From Epiperipatus broadwayi (lineage: Eukaryota > Onychophora > Udeonychophora > Euonychophora > Peripatidae), in assembly GCA_028023455.1 (NCBI GenBank), contig JAQFVV010006273.1:4755128-4819127 (forward strand): a DNA stretch of 64,000 bases, written 5' to 3'. Every line of letters begins with the position of its first letter. The first letter of the stretch is position 1. Position numbers and translations under genes: made by a program. Of this stretch, positions 25,741-38,136 are shown one piece after another. Under the pieces are notes generated by a model that worked only from the letters and a program-made list of their open reading frames with translations, did not search any database and was not told where the DNA came from.

Positions 25741-26170
25741 CGTAATTTATAAGAAATGAAAAAAAATCATTGGCATTCATGTAATGATTGGTTGAAATAT
25801 AATTTTTTTGTTTTACTGCTGGCTATTTTCTAAACATTTGTCTTATATTTTTCTTCTGTTATTAACATTATTTTTAATGTTTTGTTACATTTTATCAATT
25901 TGAATGTGAAATAATTCAATTTTTAGAAATTAAATATTCAGAGATCGCTATTTCTAAGAGAAAAAAAATCCTTCTAAGACAAAAAAAAATCACCAGTGAT
26001 GTCACATAATATTGGTTGAATTATAATTCTTTTGTTTTACTGCTGAATATTTTTAAATGTTTTTCTTATATTTCTTTTCAGTTATTAACATTATTTTTAA
26101 TTTTTCATTACATTTAACCAATTTGAATCTAAAATTATTCAATTTTTAGAAGCTGAATTGACAGACTAGA
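25741..26170. repeat. tandem pair of ~200-bp diverged direct repeats
   Basis: The block at about 25760-25945 (with ATGATTGGTTGAAATATAAT and GTTTTACTGCTGGCTATTTT) recurs at about 25985-26160 as ATATTGGTTGAATTATAATT and GTTTTACTGCTGAATATTTT. Both end in ATTCAATTTTTAGAA. The copies differ at many positions, so the duplication is old. Confidence 0.8.
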
Positions 26171-26261
26171 TATCAAATTGATGAATATTTTAATGTAATG
26201 AACCAATACAACAATTAGACAGACATTGTACAACTTATACAAGTTGAATTCATCAGCTATT

Positions 26262-26765
26262 GTATTAAACCACTAAACATCAAATGATCACCATTCTTTA
26301 TGCTTACACAAACTGCTTGCACAGAGGCAAAATTCTCCATACAATAGTATTATTCAGTATAAGCCAAAGTAATCGATGGGAAGCAGGAAGGTTTGTGCAT
26401 AAAATCTCTATCTAGTGCATACTCATCCAAAATCCCCAAACTAATTTCTAGCATGTGGCCTTCATCAGTGAGTAGCCTTGGATCTGAGAACACTGCACCT
26501 AAATCTTAGGATCTAATGCAACCATACAGCTGCCACATTTCACCTATTTGGTTAACTATAAAGCTAAGAACCCAAGATGATAACCCATAATGTTTCCAAC
26601 CCATGTTTGTTTGCTTGTATAGACATATAAATCTGAACTGAATCTAGCATCTATCCATTTTGGTGTCTTTATTTTTTTAAAAACCACAGTCACCAATAAC
26701 CTATTGGGCATGATTGATATTAAACCACCATATTATCACCATTCTTTACACTTACACAAGCTTAT
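26262..26765. mobile_element. F1 foldback family, copy 5
   Basis: It begins with TTAAACCACTAAACATCAAA and AAATTCTCCATACAATAGTA. It continues through CATCAGTGAGTAGCCTTGGA and GGATCTAATGCAACCATACA and ends at GATATTAAACCACCATATTA. The orientation is opposite to the right arms of copies 1 and 2. Confidence 0.7.
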
Positions 26766-28920
26766 GGTCATCCAAATATATATGAAAGGTTGAATAAATA
26801 TCAAGATATCATAAAAATATGCAACAAAAGACTGATGAAAATTTTTCTGAAAAATCAAAATATATCAAGAAATTGGAATTACTGACAGAGATATATTGAA
26901 GACAAGTGATGAAAAAATAATGAACAATGCCAAAGGAAAAATAGTCATCCAAATACATGAAGAGCTACATCAGAAAATGAAAGTTGTAAATAAGATTAAA
27001 TATAGATGTAAAATAAATTGTTACACAAACTTGTAGAAAATAACATCATTAAAATGTCATTGGGCATGTGTAGCATGATGGAGATAATGGAAATTTTAAA
27101 GCCAAAGAGACATTTACAAAAATATAATGATAAAGACAGGTATAAGACTCATGGTGGAAAGAAATTGGGGTTGGAAAAATCTACTGGAAAAAATAACTCA
27201 AATCTAGGAAAGGTAATGCAAACTAAAGAATGCATGGTTATATCCATAAATAAAATAACTGCAGATTACACTAAAGAAGAAAATAAAAAAGTGGAGAAAA
27301 AGTGGTTTATGGAATTGGGAAAAGAAATTAAAGAAGATGAAGAAAGTAAAAGAAATGAGAATTAATGACTTATATGAGAGTGATGTTGTAGGCATAAAGG
27401 TGAGGAAGAAATACAGAAATAAATATTTTCCTAGGAAATACTGGTGAAATACCCATAAGACATCTAGACAACCTTGAGAGTTACCTTAACTAAAACAACT
27501 AACAAAGAATGAAAAGGTAGTAATTGCCTGAAATTGTCTACAAGGTCCAGCCAAAGAATGATGGAAGTCATCACCCATTGATATAAAAGCCAAGCCAATA
27601 TACGGGTTACTGAGAAGCAGTTATCAATTATTTTTGGATAGAAAAATGGAAAGAAGGAATCCATTTTTAGATCATGCAGGGAAAATTTTGGCAGTCACAG
27701 TTTTATTAAAACAGATAGAAATATTACAGACATTAACTTCATGTGATATGATAAAAAGGTAAATTATCAGAGTAATACGTCATAATTTTCCATTTAAAAT
27801 GAAATGATATTAAACACTAATCACAAAACAATAAACTAAGCTGCAAAATTCTTAAATACAATAGATATGAGCTTCCAGTACCAAGAAAACATAATTTACT
27901 CTACTAAATAAACCCTTAAATAAAAATAGAAGTGATGCAAATATTGAATGTACAGAGATAAATATCTTTAGCCCAAGCCTAACAGAAAGGAGAGAACATG
28001 TTCAGAAATCCAAATATATGAATTTAATAGCTATCGTAATCTAAGGCAAAACAAAATGTCTGAAATATCACTAAGTGTTCACCATATCTCAGAATAAAAT
28101 AGGAAATGAGAGAAGTAGATCCTAGAAAGCAAAGAGAAAAATATCTAATTCAATATGAGGAAAGTAGCAGTGGCTTCAAAGATGGAAGAAGTAATCCTAA
28201 ATTACAAGTGAAAACATCATCACCACTAAAAAGTACTTAGACCAATGTAAAGATTGGGGTCTTATATTGGATAAGGAAGGCCTATTCTTTGATGAGCCAA
28301 TTTATAAAAAAGGATAAATGATTTTGGAAATATGGACCATGTACTAAATTTTTAAAAATTAAAAGTTGATTTTGGAAAAAAAAATATTGAGTACATACTA
28401 AAATTTTACAAATTAAAAGAAAATTTTGAAAAAAAAGAGTGTAAAATTTTATATCACTTAAAGAAAAAAGAATATAATATGAATTTTAAGCTAAATATAG
28501 TAAGTATAACACATTGAATTTAATTAAAAAATAGGAATAAGATGTTGGATAATGAAGGAATTCATTATCTATTTGAGTTTGTTTAGTTTACATTCAATAC
28601 TGGTAATGGATGGAAAATTTATCATTGGCAAGAGGGAGAAGTGTTTTCATGTTGTTTACTACATTATTTCTATCTCTTGCACTCTAACAGCCCCATTTTA
28701 ATGTTATATAACTGCCTCCAAGTCTCAAGAAAAAAAGTGAGGTATAATTTATGTATTAATTTTGTAGATGTATTTATAGTTACTTTTCATCATCAGTTAT
28801 CATAGCTCTGTACCATGTCATTTAGACTAATCTCATGAGTCTTAATTAGAAAGGCTTTATATTAAAAATTTGAGACTTTAATACTTAATAATATATAAAT
28901 TCAGTTAATTATTCTGGTAT
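26766..28920. other. intronic DNA, possibly an old decayed coding repeat
   Basis: The + strand is purine-rich and has a 115-codon frame at 27018-27365, rich in Lys and Glu, without a domain I recognise. The surroundings have many stops. It could be the relic of a retroelement, but I cannot name one. Confidence 0.3.
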
Positions 28921-28937
28921 TCATAATACATTATATA

Positions 28938-29226
28938 AACAGGCAAAAACTCTCCATATAGTAGGGCCACCTTGTGCTAACCAGAGTAATCAATGGATGC
29001 CAGAAGGCTTGTGCATAAAATCCCTATCTAGTGCCCACAAGCCAGAAACTAGTCTGGGGATATTGGATGAGTAGGCACTAGATAGGGATTTTATGCACAA
29101 GCCTTCTGGCATCCATTGATTACTCTGGTTAGCACAAGGTGGCACTACTATATGGAGAGATTTTGCCTGTTTACTAACAGTTTATGTGCTAGCATGAGAT
29201 GGTGATCATGTGATGTTTAGTGGTTT
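28938..29226. mobile_element. F1 foldback family, copy 6 (near-perfect hairpin)
   Basis: The left arm AACTCTCCATATAGTAGGGC through AAAATCCCTATCTAGTGCC pairs almost perfectly with the right arm GGCACTAGATAGGGATTTT through CACTACTATATGGAGAG. The loop is about 30 bases. The usual outer flank TGATCATGTGATGTTTAGTG follows. This is the cleanest copy in the window. Confidence 0.85.
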
Positions 29227-29367
29227 TATACATTATATACTTATTGTCCAGTGGTTGGATTATTTATTGATGTCAGTGCTGCAGGTTGATATTTATTATA
29301 CATTGTACATTTATTGTCCAGTGGTTGGATTATTTATTGATATCAGTGCTGCAGGTTGATATTTATT
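29226..29367. repeat. 70-bp tandem duplication
   Basis: TTATTGTCCAGTGGTTGGAT begins at 29241 and again at 29311. The following bases through GCTGCAGGTTGATATTTATT also match, with one or two differences. It lies directly after the F1 copy. Confidence 0.95.
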
Positions 29368-29477
29368 TTCTTAACAGTTGAAGGCCAACCCAACTTCTAG
29401 GAAAATAACTGGAATGTACTACTTCATAAAAATTTATATAAAAAACCAGTGTTTAAAAAGTTACTTTTTATAAATCT

Positions 29478-29900
29478 TCACATATACCACTCTAATGCAA
29501 ATTTTTTAAATATAATTCCTTGAATTTTCTAACAGTTTCAACTGTCCTGCATTCTTCATCAGAGCTTTTGCATAACCTTCTTTCACATATAGTACTCTAA
29601 TGCAAATTTTTTTAATATAATTCCTTGAATTTTCTAACAGTTTCAACTGTCCTGCAGTCTTCATCAGAGCTTTTGCATAACCTTCTTTCACATATAGTAC
29701 TCTAATGCAAATTTTTTTAATATAATTCCTTGAATTTTCTAACAGTTTCAACTGTCCTGCAGTCTTCATCAGAGCTTTTGCATAACCTTCTTTCACATAT
29801 AGTACTCTAATGCAAATTTTTTTAATATAATTCCTTGAATTTTCTAACAGTTTCAACTGTCCTGCAGTCTTCATCAGAGCTTTTGTGTAACCTTCTTTCT
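29478..29900 (-). repeat. 105-bp minisatellite, about four units, open on the minus strand
   Basis: The unit holds GCAAATTTTTTTAATATAAT, TTTCTAACAGTTTCAACTGT and GTCTTCATCAGAGCTTTTGC and repeats every 105 bases. Because 105 is a multiple of three, the minus strand stays open for 122 codons (29506-29874). The frame gives a 35-residue repeat with MKTAGQLKLLENSRNYIKK at its start. The units are nearly identical. No flanking exon, known domain or start context supports a protein, so the open frame is most simply a consequence of period and lack of stops. Confidence 0.9.
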
Positions 29901-29999
29901 TTTAAATTTATTATTATTTATTATTAATTAAATTTATTATTATTTAAGATATTAGAATGAGAAATGGAAACAAATGTAATTGCATTATCTCATTCTTTA

Positions 30000-32314
30000 G
30001 GATAGAGTATTGTAATAGTATCACACTAAGGCCAATATGACATTGTTCAATATTACAAACTAATTAAAAATGAAACAAACTTTAAGAATAAGTTGACATA
30101 GTAACAATATTTGATTTTTTTAAAAAATAATTTGTTATACATTTTTGCCATTATGAATTGTAAATGATTAATATATTTTTTTGTAAAATATGGTAATTAT
30201 ATTTAGTATTTTAAATATAAATAATGTAAGTTTATATAAATATTTCTATGTCACAAAAATAAAATAAAAAGTAATACAAAATTTTTACTTTTATTGTAAG
30301 CAAAAATAATTATTTAATTAATTTATATTGTTTAAAGATAAAGAAGAAAGTGATTCATCTTATTTTCTTTCCTTTATAAAACAAATGTTAGATAATAAAA
30401 AAATGGACATAGAATTTGTATTTTGGAAATATATTTAAAATGCTTGATCAAAATTTTTTTTCATTTAATTTTTATTCTATATCTTGTAATTTACTAATAT
30501 TGTAATAGAATTAATTTATTAATTAGTTGAAAAAAAAAAGAATATTTTTTATTATAATTCAATAATAAAAAAAAAGAAAATAAGATTAAACTTATTAGAG
30601 TAAAATTGCAATTGGACATGACACTATTCTATTATTATGGAGGTAGATAGATGTACATTGTACAAGCCATTCTCTCTTTTTCTATTTGTTTCTGCCCAAG
30701 TCACTTGCTCTTGTGTGCCTACTCAAGCCACTTTCTTGTGTTCCTGTGAAAGTCACTGTGGTGTTTTTTCTATTATTCTTACTGTTTGCTGAAGTTGACT
30801 TGGGAACAGTTATAACAAATGAACTGTGCTTTTGGCAGTGTAATTGAAGATTATTGGAATTTGAAGCCATAAATCAACTGTTAATTATCAATGTTCCATA
30901 ATAACAAAATTTATGAAGAAAATAAAATCAAGAAAAATGCAGGGTTAAAAAACTGTTGTGTGCCAATCTGTACTCTGTATCATGTAACCCTCCTATGAAG
31001 AATCACCTGTTGCTTGTCTGGAGTGAAAGAAGAGATGATAGCCCTCATGTGGGAGATCAAATGTTGCCAGCTTAGAGTGAGAAATGGTGTGGTAGCTAAG
31101 TTATGAGATTCATTAATACCTGTCTTAACAAGAATTACTCCCTGCCAGAATATTTGTTAATAAACACATATTTGCAGTTATAATAGTCAAATTCTCCTAC
31201 ACATAGTAGAAAGATAAAAGACCAGTTTAATTAACTAAGAATATTGGGTAAAATGAAATTTTCTTTACTATTTTAATAATAGAAAATGTCATTATAAATA
31301 TTCTTGTTAATTAAATTTTAACATAACTTTTATTTAATATTTATTTGCTAACATCAATTTACATTAAATATCTGCTGTGTATTTTAAATATATAAATCAT
31401 AAGATGTTGAATTAAATAAATTTATTTTGTTTATTATTAAAACTCATCTTTGGTGCGAGTAATTTTTTTTTTTTTTCTTGCAATAAGTTTAAACTTTATA
31501 CTACTGTTTTTCTTCATGCTTCCTAATGAGAAAATTTTGAGGAGTACAGAAATAAACAACAGGGAAGGGATGTATATCTAACAGTTGCTTTTTAGTCACA
31601 TTACTTAGAAATGTTTATGTATGTGTAATTCATAATCCTATATTGTTTGACCGAAGAAATATACTAGTTACAGATTGATTAAAGGAATACCATCATCAGT
31701 GATCTGTATAATTTAAATATTCACATGAAACTGCATATTTAAAGTTATATTATTGAAAATTGTAGAATTCCTTCATTAATTGAGATTTGAAAATTTTTGA
31801 AAGCTAGAGTGCTATAATGATATCATGGACAACATTATATGATGATGGTGTTATGTGGTTCCATTAAATGTAGTCAAAGAAATAGATGTAAATAAATAAT
31901 ATATAAATGGTAGTTAAATAGGCAAACAGTACATAGTTAATTTAAGTGTAAATGATCTCCTGCCTATATTGTTTAGTATTATATTGTTTATAATTTCATT
32001 ACTAAATAAATGTAAAAAAGACTCTTAACCACCCTGAAGTTGGTTGTGTTCCGATATATTATAGTTAAAATATAAAATAATAATAGGTATTTAATCACAT
32101 TAAAAAAAAAACTAAGAATGAGAGAGGTATTCAATTATATGTAAACTTTATTGTAATTATTGTTATTACTTTCTTATTTATTCTATTATTTATGATTTTT
32201 CCCCCCTCTTTTAATGATTGAATTACTTTCTGTATCTGCAAATTCAATTATCCGCAATTAAAAAACAAAAAAGAAATTAAAATTTAATAAGAAGAAATTT
32301 TAAATTTATATATT

Positions 32315-32317
<3 letters not shown>
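30000..32317. other. intronic DNA, nothing identified
   Basis: The segment 30600-31150 is less AT-rich and has a 62-codon minus-strand frame without a recognisable domain. The rest is low-complexity. No exon, RNA or repeat family could be named. Confidence 0.4.

Positions 32318-32391
<74 letters not shown>
32318..32391. repeat. (AAT)n microsatellite
   Basis: About 24 uninterrupted AAT/TAA units, some 185 bases upstream of exon 2. Confidence 0.97.
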
Positions 32392-32392
<1 letters not shown>

Positions 32393-32575
32393 TACATGTC
32401 CCTACGCATGTTATATAGATTACGCTACAGTTCATTAAATTTCAGTGAATCAGTGATCGTGTATACAGATAGAAAAAGACTATTGTATTATGTTAACATT
32501 GAATTATGTATTGTTAACTAAAAATTATTAATAATTTGTTTTTTAATTAATATTTTTCATCTTTTTAATTTTTAG

Positions 32576-32671
32576 TTTTTGGTAATTATGAGTGAGGCAA
32601 ATGTTATTTTAATGACGACTTCACCCTCCGATCTCTATTCTCTTAGAGGATCTATTTTATCTCATCATGAG
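32576..32671 (+). CDS. exon 2 seen: ACSF2-like ANL enzyme, motif A5 region
   Basis: The exon is framed by a TTTTTAG acceptor and a GAG/GTACGG donor and has 32 codons. It starts FLVIMSEANVILMTT and ends in GSILSHHE. It continues exon 1 in phase 0. The pair KDFL-FLVIMSEANVI aligns without a gap to KDLVVAYGTTENSPV of ACSF2 as I remember it, and SILSHHE to the VGRIMPHTE segment. In the family the A5 motif YGxTE positions the substrate and adenine. Here it reads V-I-M-S-E, so the Tyr and Gly are lost but the Glu is kept. No stop or frameshift is seen. Confidence 0.75.
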
Positions 32672-32845
32672 GTACGGTTTTGTGCTTATATAATACATAT
32701 ATTTAATATGCAATAATTATGCCACTCAACAAACTAGATGTAAGCTATGCAGATTTATATAATTATTTTTTTAAATAATTATTTAAAATATCTTTATCCT
32801 ACAATAAGAGTGGCTATATATATATAAGAATATCTTCTACCAGAT

Positions 32846-33031
32846 TATGTAGATGACTGTCAACAAGTACTGTAATATTTTTTTTATAATTTATGCTATT
32901 GTTGCTGAGCCAGGCTTTCTATATAAAGTTAGTCTTGCTTTGTTGTAAAAATATTTTGTATTGAAAGCTTGGCTCAGCAAATATAGGAGACATTAAGCAG
33001 CAATTGTTGACAATTGTCTACATAATCTATG
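32846..33031. repeat. imperfect hairpin just after exon 2
   Basis: AGATTATGTAGATGACTGTC at the left pairs with GACAATTGTCTACATAATCT at the right. Nearer the centre GTTGCTGAGCCAGGCTTT pairs with AAAGCTTGGCTCAGCAA. The arms total about 70 paired bases with bulges. It starts about 175 bases after the exon 2 donor. It is an old foldback element or an RNA hairpin in the pre-mRNA. Confidence 0.65.
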
Positions 33032-33644
33032 GTATATACATATTGTATAGTTTATTTTATATATATATATTAAAAATCTAATTGCTATTGGACAAGGAAC
33101 TAAAGATAAGATAAAGAGAAAATGGTCTTTTGTATGCTCTAGCACATTTTAATTTTTCATTATTATATAAAGTAGTAGCTATATAATTTGAATTGTGATA
33201 TAAATATATAAAGTATGCACTCCACAGTCTTTAGAATTTATGAATGTATATAATGAGATAAAATATTTATATATTTAAATAATTGTAATACATTCAACAT
33301 TATTTGTTATAACCTATATTGACAAATTACCTGTTGAAATCTTGTGAGAATTTTTACATAATTTCTTTGTAGATTGCAGCTGTTCTTGAATGTATTTTCA
33401 AATTGTTTGTTTTTATCAATACCTCTCATTTTAATTCCATTTTATTGCAATCACTCAGCTGCACAGATAGTCAGACCATCTTCTCTTACAAGGTTTACAA
33501 TTTTATAAAAAAAATCTTTACTTTTTATGTGAACTAGAGATATCAAACATTTAAGTCTTCTTGCCCATATTTTGCAGTTTGACATCTTTCTTAATAGTAT
33601 TTTCATGCAAAATAAAGATTGGTCACTGGTCAGGTGAGCAATAC

Positions 33645-33800
33645 CAGAAGAAGAGGGATGAATAATACCTCTTGAAACATTGTGAATGTGCAAATACTAA
33701 CATGTTTGATATGCTATTTCTAACAGTTGGATATTTGGAATATTAAAATAAAGTTAAAATTTTGTAAAGACATTCAATACTCATATTAGATGATGGGAAA
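33645..33800 (+). repeat. relative of the 21766-21975 repeat
   Basis: It shares AATAATACCTCTTGAAACAT, then TTGGAATATTAAAATAAAGT and GACATTCAATACTCATATTA with the other copy. Upstream, 33463-33640 is a GC-richer stretch with an 80-codon minus-strand frame that I could not identify. Confidence 0.5.
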
Positions 33801-34383
33801 GTGCATATTTTAATACAGCAAATCACCATCATTACAAACCTTCAGAAAAACATCAGTTATCAAGATATTTAAACTTATTGAAAGTATCAGTTTATTATCT
33901 AAAGTTTTTTTTTTTTGGCTTCAATTATTGATTTATTATAATATATCAAACCTTGTTGCACTTTTTTTTTCATGAATAGTTTTTTTTTTTTTTTTTAAAT
34001 AAAAAAATTGAAAAAAATTATGTTAACTTTTTATTTTGTGGTTGTCTATTGGAAAAAATAAACATTTGAAAATGTTGTTAAGAAATGTTCTTCATTTAGA
34101 TTGGTTTCAAGCACTCACTTTTGTGTTTCATTATATTTTTAATTGCTTCTACAAGGAGTTGAATATTGCCATACTTTATTTATATAGAAGAAAGACTCAT
34201 CACTGTAGAAATGCATGTCACTGAATAAAAAATAGAAAATATTCATGTAATCACTTTCCAATACAATGGAAAAATCAGATTAAGCAAGTAGTTAATCATT
34301 CAAGAGATTATTTCACCTAATGCCACTACAACCTTACAAAAGTTAGAGATTAAGATGATAATACTTATAATAATTCTAATAAA

Positions 34384-35300
34384 ACAGGCAAAACTCACTA
34401 CACGTATTGCCACACACAGCAAGCTAGAATAATCAATGGATGCCAGAAGGCCTGTGTATAAAATCTCCATCTAGTGCATACTCATCCAATATCCCCAGAC
34501 TAGTTTCTGGCTTGTGGCTTTTGTCAGTGAGAAGCCTTGGATCTGAGAGCACTGCACCTAGATCTTAGGATCTAATGCAACCATCTAGCAGCCACATTTT
34601 ATCTCCACTTAACTACAAAACTTCAAGTCTTAAATTAAGACTTGAAAACACCTTAATATTTTCAATCCAAGCTCATTAGCTTATATATTCATATAGGTCT
34701 GAACTCAGTTTAGTACCTATACATTTTGGTATCTTTGGTTCTGGCATCCATTGATTATTCTAGCTTGCTGTGTGTGGCAAGACAGATAGTAACTTTTGCC
34801 TGTTTTAATAACAGTTAAAAACAATCATAAAAAATGGTGATCATGTGATGTTTATTGGCTTAAAACTAATCCTGCCTAATAGGATAATGGTGGCTATGGT
34901 AATTAAAGAACCAAAGACTCCAAAATGTATAGGTACTGAACTCAGTTATATGACTATATAAGCTAATAAGCTTGGATTAAAAATAGTAAGGTGTTTTCAA
35001 TTTAAAACTCATAGTTTTGTAGTTAAGTGGAGATAAATGGTGGCAGCTAGAGGGTTGCATTAAATTCTATGATCTAGGTGCCATGCTTTCAGATCCAAGG
35101 CTCCTCATTGATGAAGGCCACAAACCAGAAACTAGTCTGGGAATATTGGATGAATAGGCACTAGATGAGGATTTTATGCACAAACCTTCTGGCATCCATT
35201 GATTACTCTAGCTTATTGTGTGTGGCAATACTATATTGAGTTTTGCCTGTTTTAATAGCAATTAAAAAAAGCATAAGAAATGGTGATCATATGATGTTTA
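34384..35300. mobile_element. F1 foldback family, copy 7 (long two-armed form)
   Basis: The left arm starts with ACAGGCAAAACTCACTACAC and runs to about 34740. A short right-end segment and then a full right arm (34860-35300) read back through the same sequence to GAGTTTTGCCTGTTTTAATA. Additional copies of TGGTGATCATGTGATGTTTA (34837) and TGATCATATGATGTTTA (35283) mark the repeat ends. The layout suggests one copy inserted into another, or a rearranged dimer. Confidence 0.75.
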
Positions 35301-35433
35301 TATAATTCTAATACCAAGTGATATTGAATAATGCTATTTCATACACTATAGTTGAAAAATGTCTATATTTACTTGTATGCACACATATCTCAATTTGAAC
35401 TTGTATATGTATATTTTATTTATTCCACATTCA

Positions 35434-35436
<3 letters not shown>

Positions 35437-35474
<38 letters not shown>
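35437..35474. repeat. (AT)n microsatellite
   Basis: A pure AT dinucleotide run. Confidence 0.95.
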
Positions 35475-35476
<2 letters not shown>

Positions 35477-35621
35477 CTTACATATATTTACACGCATATA
35501 TATGCATACAATCGTGTGAGTACATGTGTGAGTTCAGTAAGTTATTTTAAAATTATTTATCAGATTAATTTATAAATAATGAAAGTATTATATATATATT
35601 ATGCATTATAAAATGTAATTA

Positions 35622-35753
35622 CTGTATAGTTGTCAAGCATTGTTAGCCGAGAGGTCATCGCAGCTGCCTTGCAAGCAAGTAGTTGGTTGCAGATGGTTGT
35701 GGGTTCGCGTCCCGGCAGATGCTACGACATATGAAAAAAAAACCTGTATAGTT
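35622..35753 (+). mobile_element. complete short tRNA-derived SINE with 10-bp target duplication
   Basis: CTGTATAGTT stands at 35622-35631 and again at 35744-35753. Between them lie 112 bases that start GTCAAGCATTGTTAGCCGAG. They contain an A box (TAGCCGAGAGG, about 35644) and a very good B box (GGTTCGCGTCC, 35702-35712), and end in a short A-run (35734-35742). The spacing of the two boxes is that of a tRNA-type polymerase III promoter. The cloverleaf is degenerate, so this is a SINE and not a working tRNA gene. It lies only about 64 bases upstream of exon 3. Confidence 0.85.
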
Positions 35754-35816
35754 AAGATTTTGAATAAAAATATTTATTATTGAACTTTTTTTAAATTTAA
35801 ATATAATTATTTATAG

Positions 35817-35965
35817 ATAAAAATTGTTAATTCTCAAGGAGAAACTGTTCCAGTAGGATATTTTGGAGAAATATATGTCAAAGGATTGACAATTATAAAA
35901 TCGTATTGCTCCAATAGCATAAATAATGAACACTATTTTACATCTGACGGCTGGTTGAAGACAAA
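35817..35965 (+). CDS. exon 3 seen: ACSF2-like ANL enzyme, motifs A6-A7
   Basis: The exon follows TTATAG and ends in AA before GTAAGT (phase 2). It has about 50 codons and opens IKIVNSQGETVPVGYFGEIY, then VKGLTIIKSYC, and ends HYFTSDGWLKTK. This is the characteristic ANL block in which GE(L/I)xVxGxxxxxGY leads to the DGWxxTGD strand. It continues exon 2 directly (HTE-AKIVN of the family corresponds to HHE-IKIVN here). The conserved GY after the loop is replaced by SYC, and the TGD motif becomes T-K-D across the junction with exon 4. The Asp that contacts the ribose hydroxyls is kept. Confidence in the family is high and in the subfamily moderate. Confidence 0.85.
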
Positions 35966-35999
35966 GTAAGTATATGATTACAAGTATGTTAGTGACAAA

Positions 36000-38130
36000 A
36001 AACTGACCAAATATATTTGAATGGATGAGTAAAAGAAGTTGACAAGCATATTGGTTTTTCTAAATGCATGTTTTTTTGGCATTCTTTAGTTTACTATAAT
36101 TAAAAATATCAGCAACAATAAGATATTAGCATTTAAAATTAGCAGCTGGGTTCCCAAATAAAATTTTAAAAAAATATTAAATAAGACTATTAAAATATTT
36201 TATACTTGTGATGTTAATCCTAAGAGGAAAATGAGAGTGAGCATTAATAGCAATCTATTATCAATCTTGGAAAGACTTTCCATTACTATTGCTGACAATG
36301 GGCATCATAAAGTATGTCTGATTGCCAACACAAAGTTAATTATTTGTTTGGTTGTTGTTTTTTTTTGTATAAAATCCCTAATCTTAATAACATATTAATA
36401 CTGAACTATTTATTATATTTTATTAAACATGGTTTCTCTCAAAAAAATAATAATTATAAAACATATTAGAAAGAGTATATATTGTATTGATAGATATATA
36501 ATATTTAAAAGAATGCATCTCCAAAGTGCTAACTATATTAAAGCAAGACTTTCTATTATCAATATCCATTATCAGATAAAAACGAATTCATATTCACTTT
36601 CCCATCTAATCTTATGTAAATATCATATGTACGTTAGATAATTATATCAAGAGTAAATTTTTGATTAAAATGTTTCGTAGCGTGGGAAGTTCCTTTAATT
36701 ATTAAATATATGTTTACCTAAATAATTTATTTATTTGCATTAGTATGAATGCATTTTCTTTATACAATTTTATGTATGTGGTCTGTATAAATATATAGAG
36801 ATTGTTTTATGTACTTGTTCACACATATAAAATTAATTTTCCCTTTGTTATATATGTAATTCTTTGGTATACATATGTGTGTATGCTTTATAAAGTGGCA
36901 GGAGTGGGGAGGTTCTTTTCTATCTTTATATTTTTTAGCTGAGTGCAATTTTGATGATGAGTGCCATAGTCATACCTCTCTAGTTTTATAGTTTTACTGC
37001 TTTATTTATAACACATGATTATTCTTATTATGTAAATTAGTCCATTTAAAATTTTCATCTGTGTGTCATAATTGAATGCTGCTTTCTCTTTTATTTACCA
37101 TGTTTTTGTGGTTGACTATAAACTAAGATTCTTTTACATTCCGTCTTCAGGCATCATGTTTTATGCATATTAACTTATTTGAACAATTAATCATCAATGA
37201 TATAAATAACAAAAAATGCAAACAATATATATAATATAAAATATGTAGAATTGATAATCCAAATAAATAAAATCTTGAATAATAAAATGATGATAAAACC
37301 ATTCATAATAAAAGTCATTATCCACCCACAATTAAATACTAATTTCTCACAAACTGGCAGGTTTCAAGGATTTCTTAATAGAAATCAACTGCTTTGCAGA
37401 TATAAAGACAAAAAGGAAAAATAACAAATGAATATGTGAAAAATCTATATAGCCTGAGTTACAACAAAGAAATACTGATGAAAGAAATAATAAAAAAATT
37501 CAGCAGAAAAGCAAAATATAGAAACATAAGATAGTATAAAACCATAGGTCAGGATGTTGTATACTCTGAAACCAGGAAATAAAATAAACAAAGATCTATG
37601 AGCTAAAATATAACAAGAGATTCTGAACATAGACTCACAAATAGCAGAAAAGACATCACTTAAGAAAGAGACACCATATACTACAATGAATCAAGGACCA
37701 ACATTGCAATTAAAATAGTACAGCATAAATATTTATATAAGCAAAATATGTCTGTGTTGTGGGATCATGAATGAGAACATCATCATAGCTTCAAGCTGCA
37801 ATTTGTCAACTTGATGAGCATAGACTACTATGATTGAAAAAGGAAAATAAAAGAAGCCTGGTTCATAGCCAATCACTAAAACATGATAAATACAAAGAGA
37901 ACATGGTATGCAATTATAACACAGATGAAATATTTAATTGAACTGATTTGCATAATATGAATGATCAAGATGGATTATAAATATAAGAGCAATGTTATGA
38001 AACTAGAGATATATGATTATGGTACTCATTACTGAACATGTATTTAGTTAAATAATATAAAGGAACTAAAAAACCCTGTTTTATAAAACATGTGCACATA
38101 TATATGTAAATGAATTGTATATATATATAT
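36000..38130. other. intronic DNA, nothing identified
   Basis: AT-rich intron sequence with short chance reading frames only. A stretch around 37370-37640 is A-rich on the + strand, with no recognisable product. Confidence 0.4.
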
Positions 38131-38136
38131 ATATAT

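Noticed and set aside
27018-27365. 115-codon Lys/Glu-rich frame
   Set aside because: Purine-rich DNA gives such frames easily. No splice sites, domain or conserved neighbour were found.
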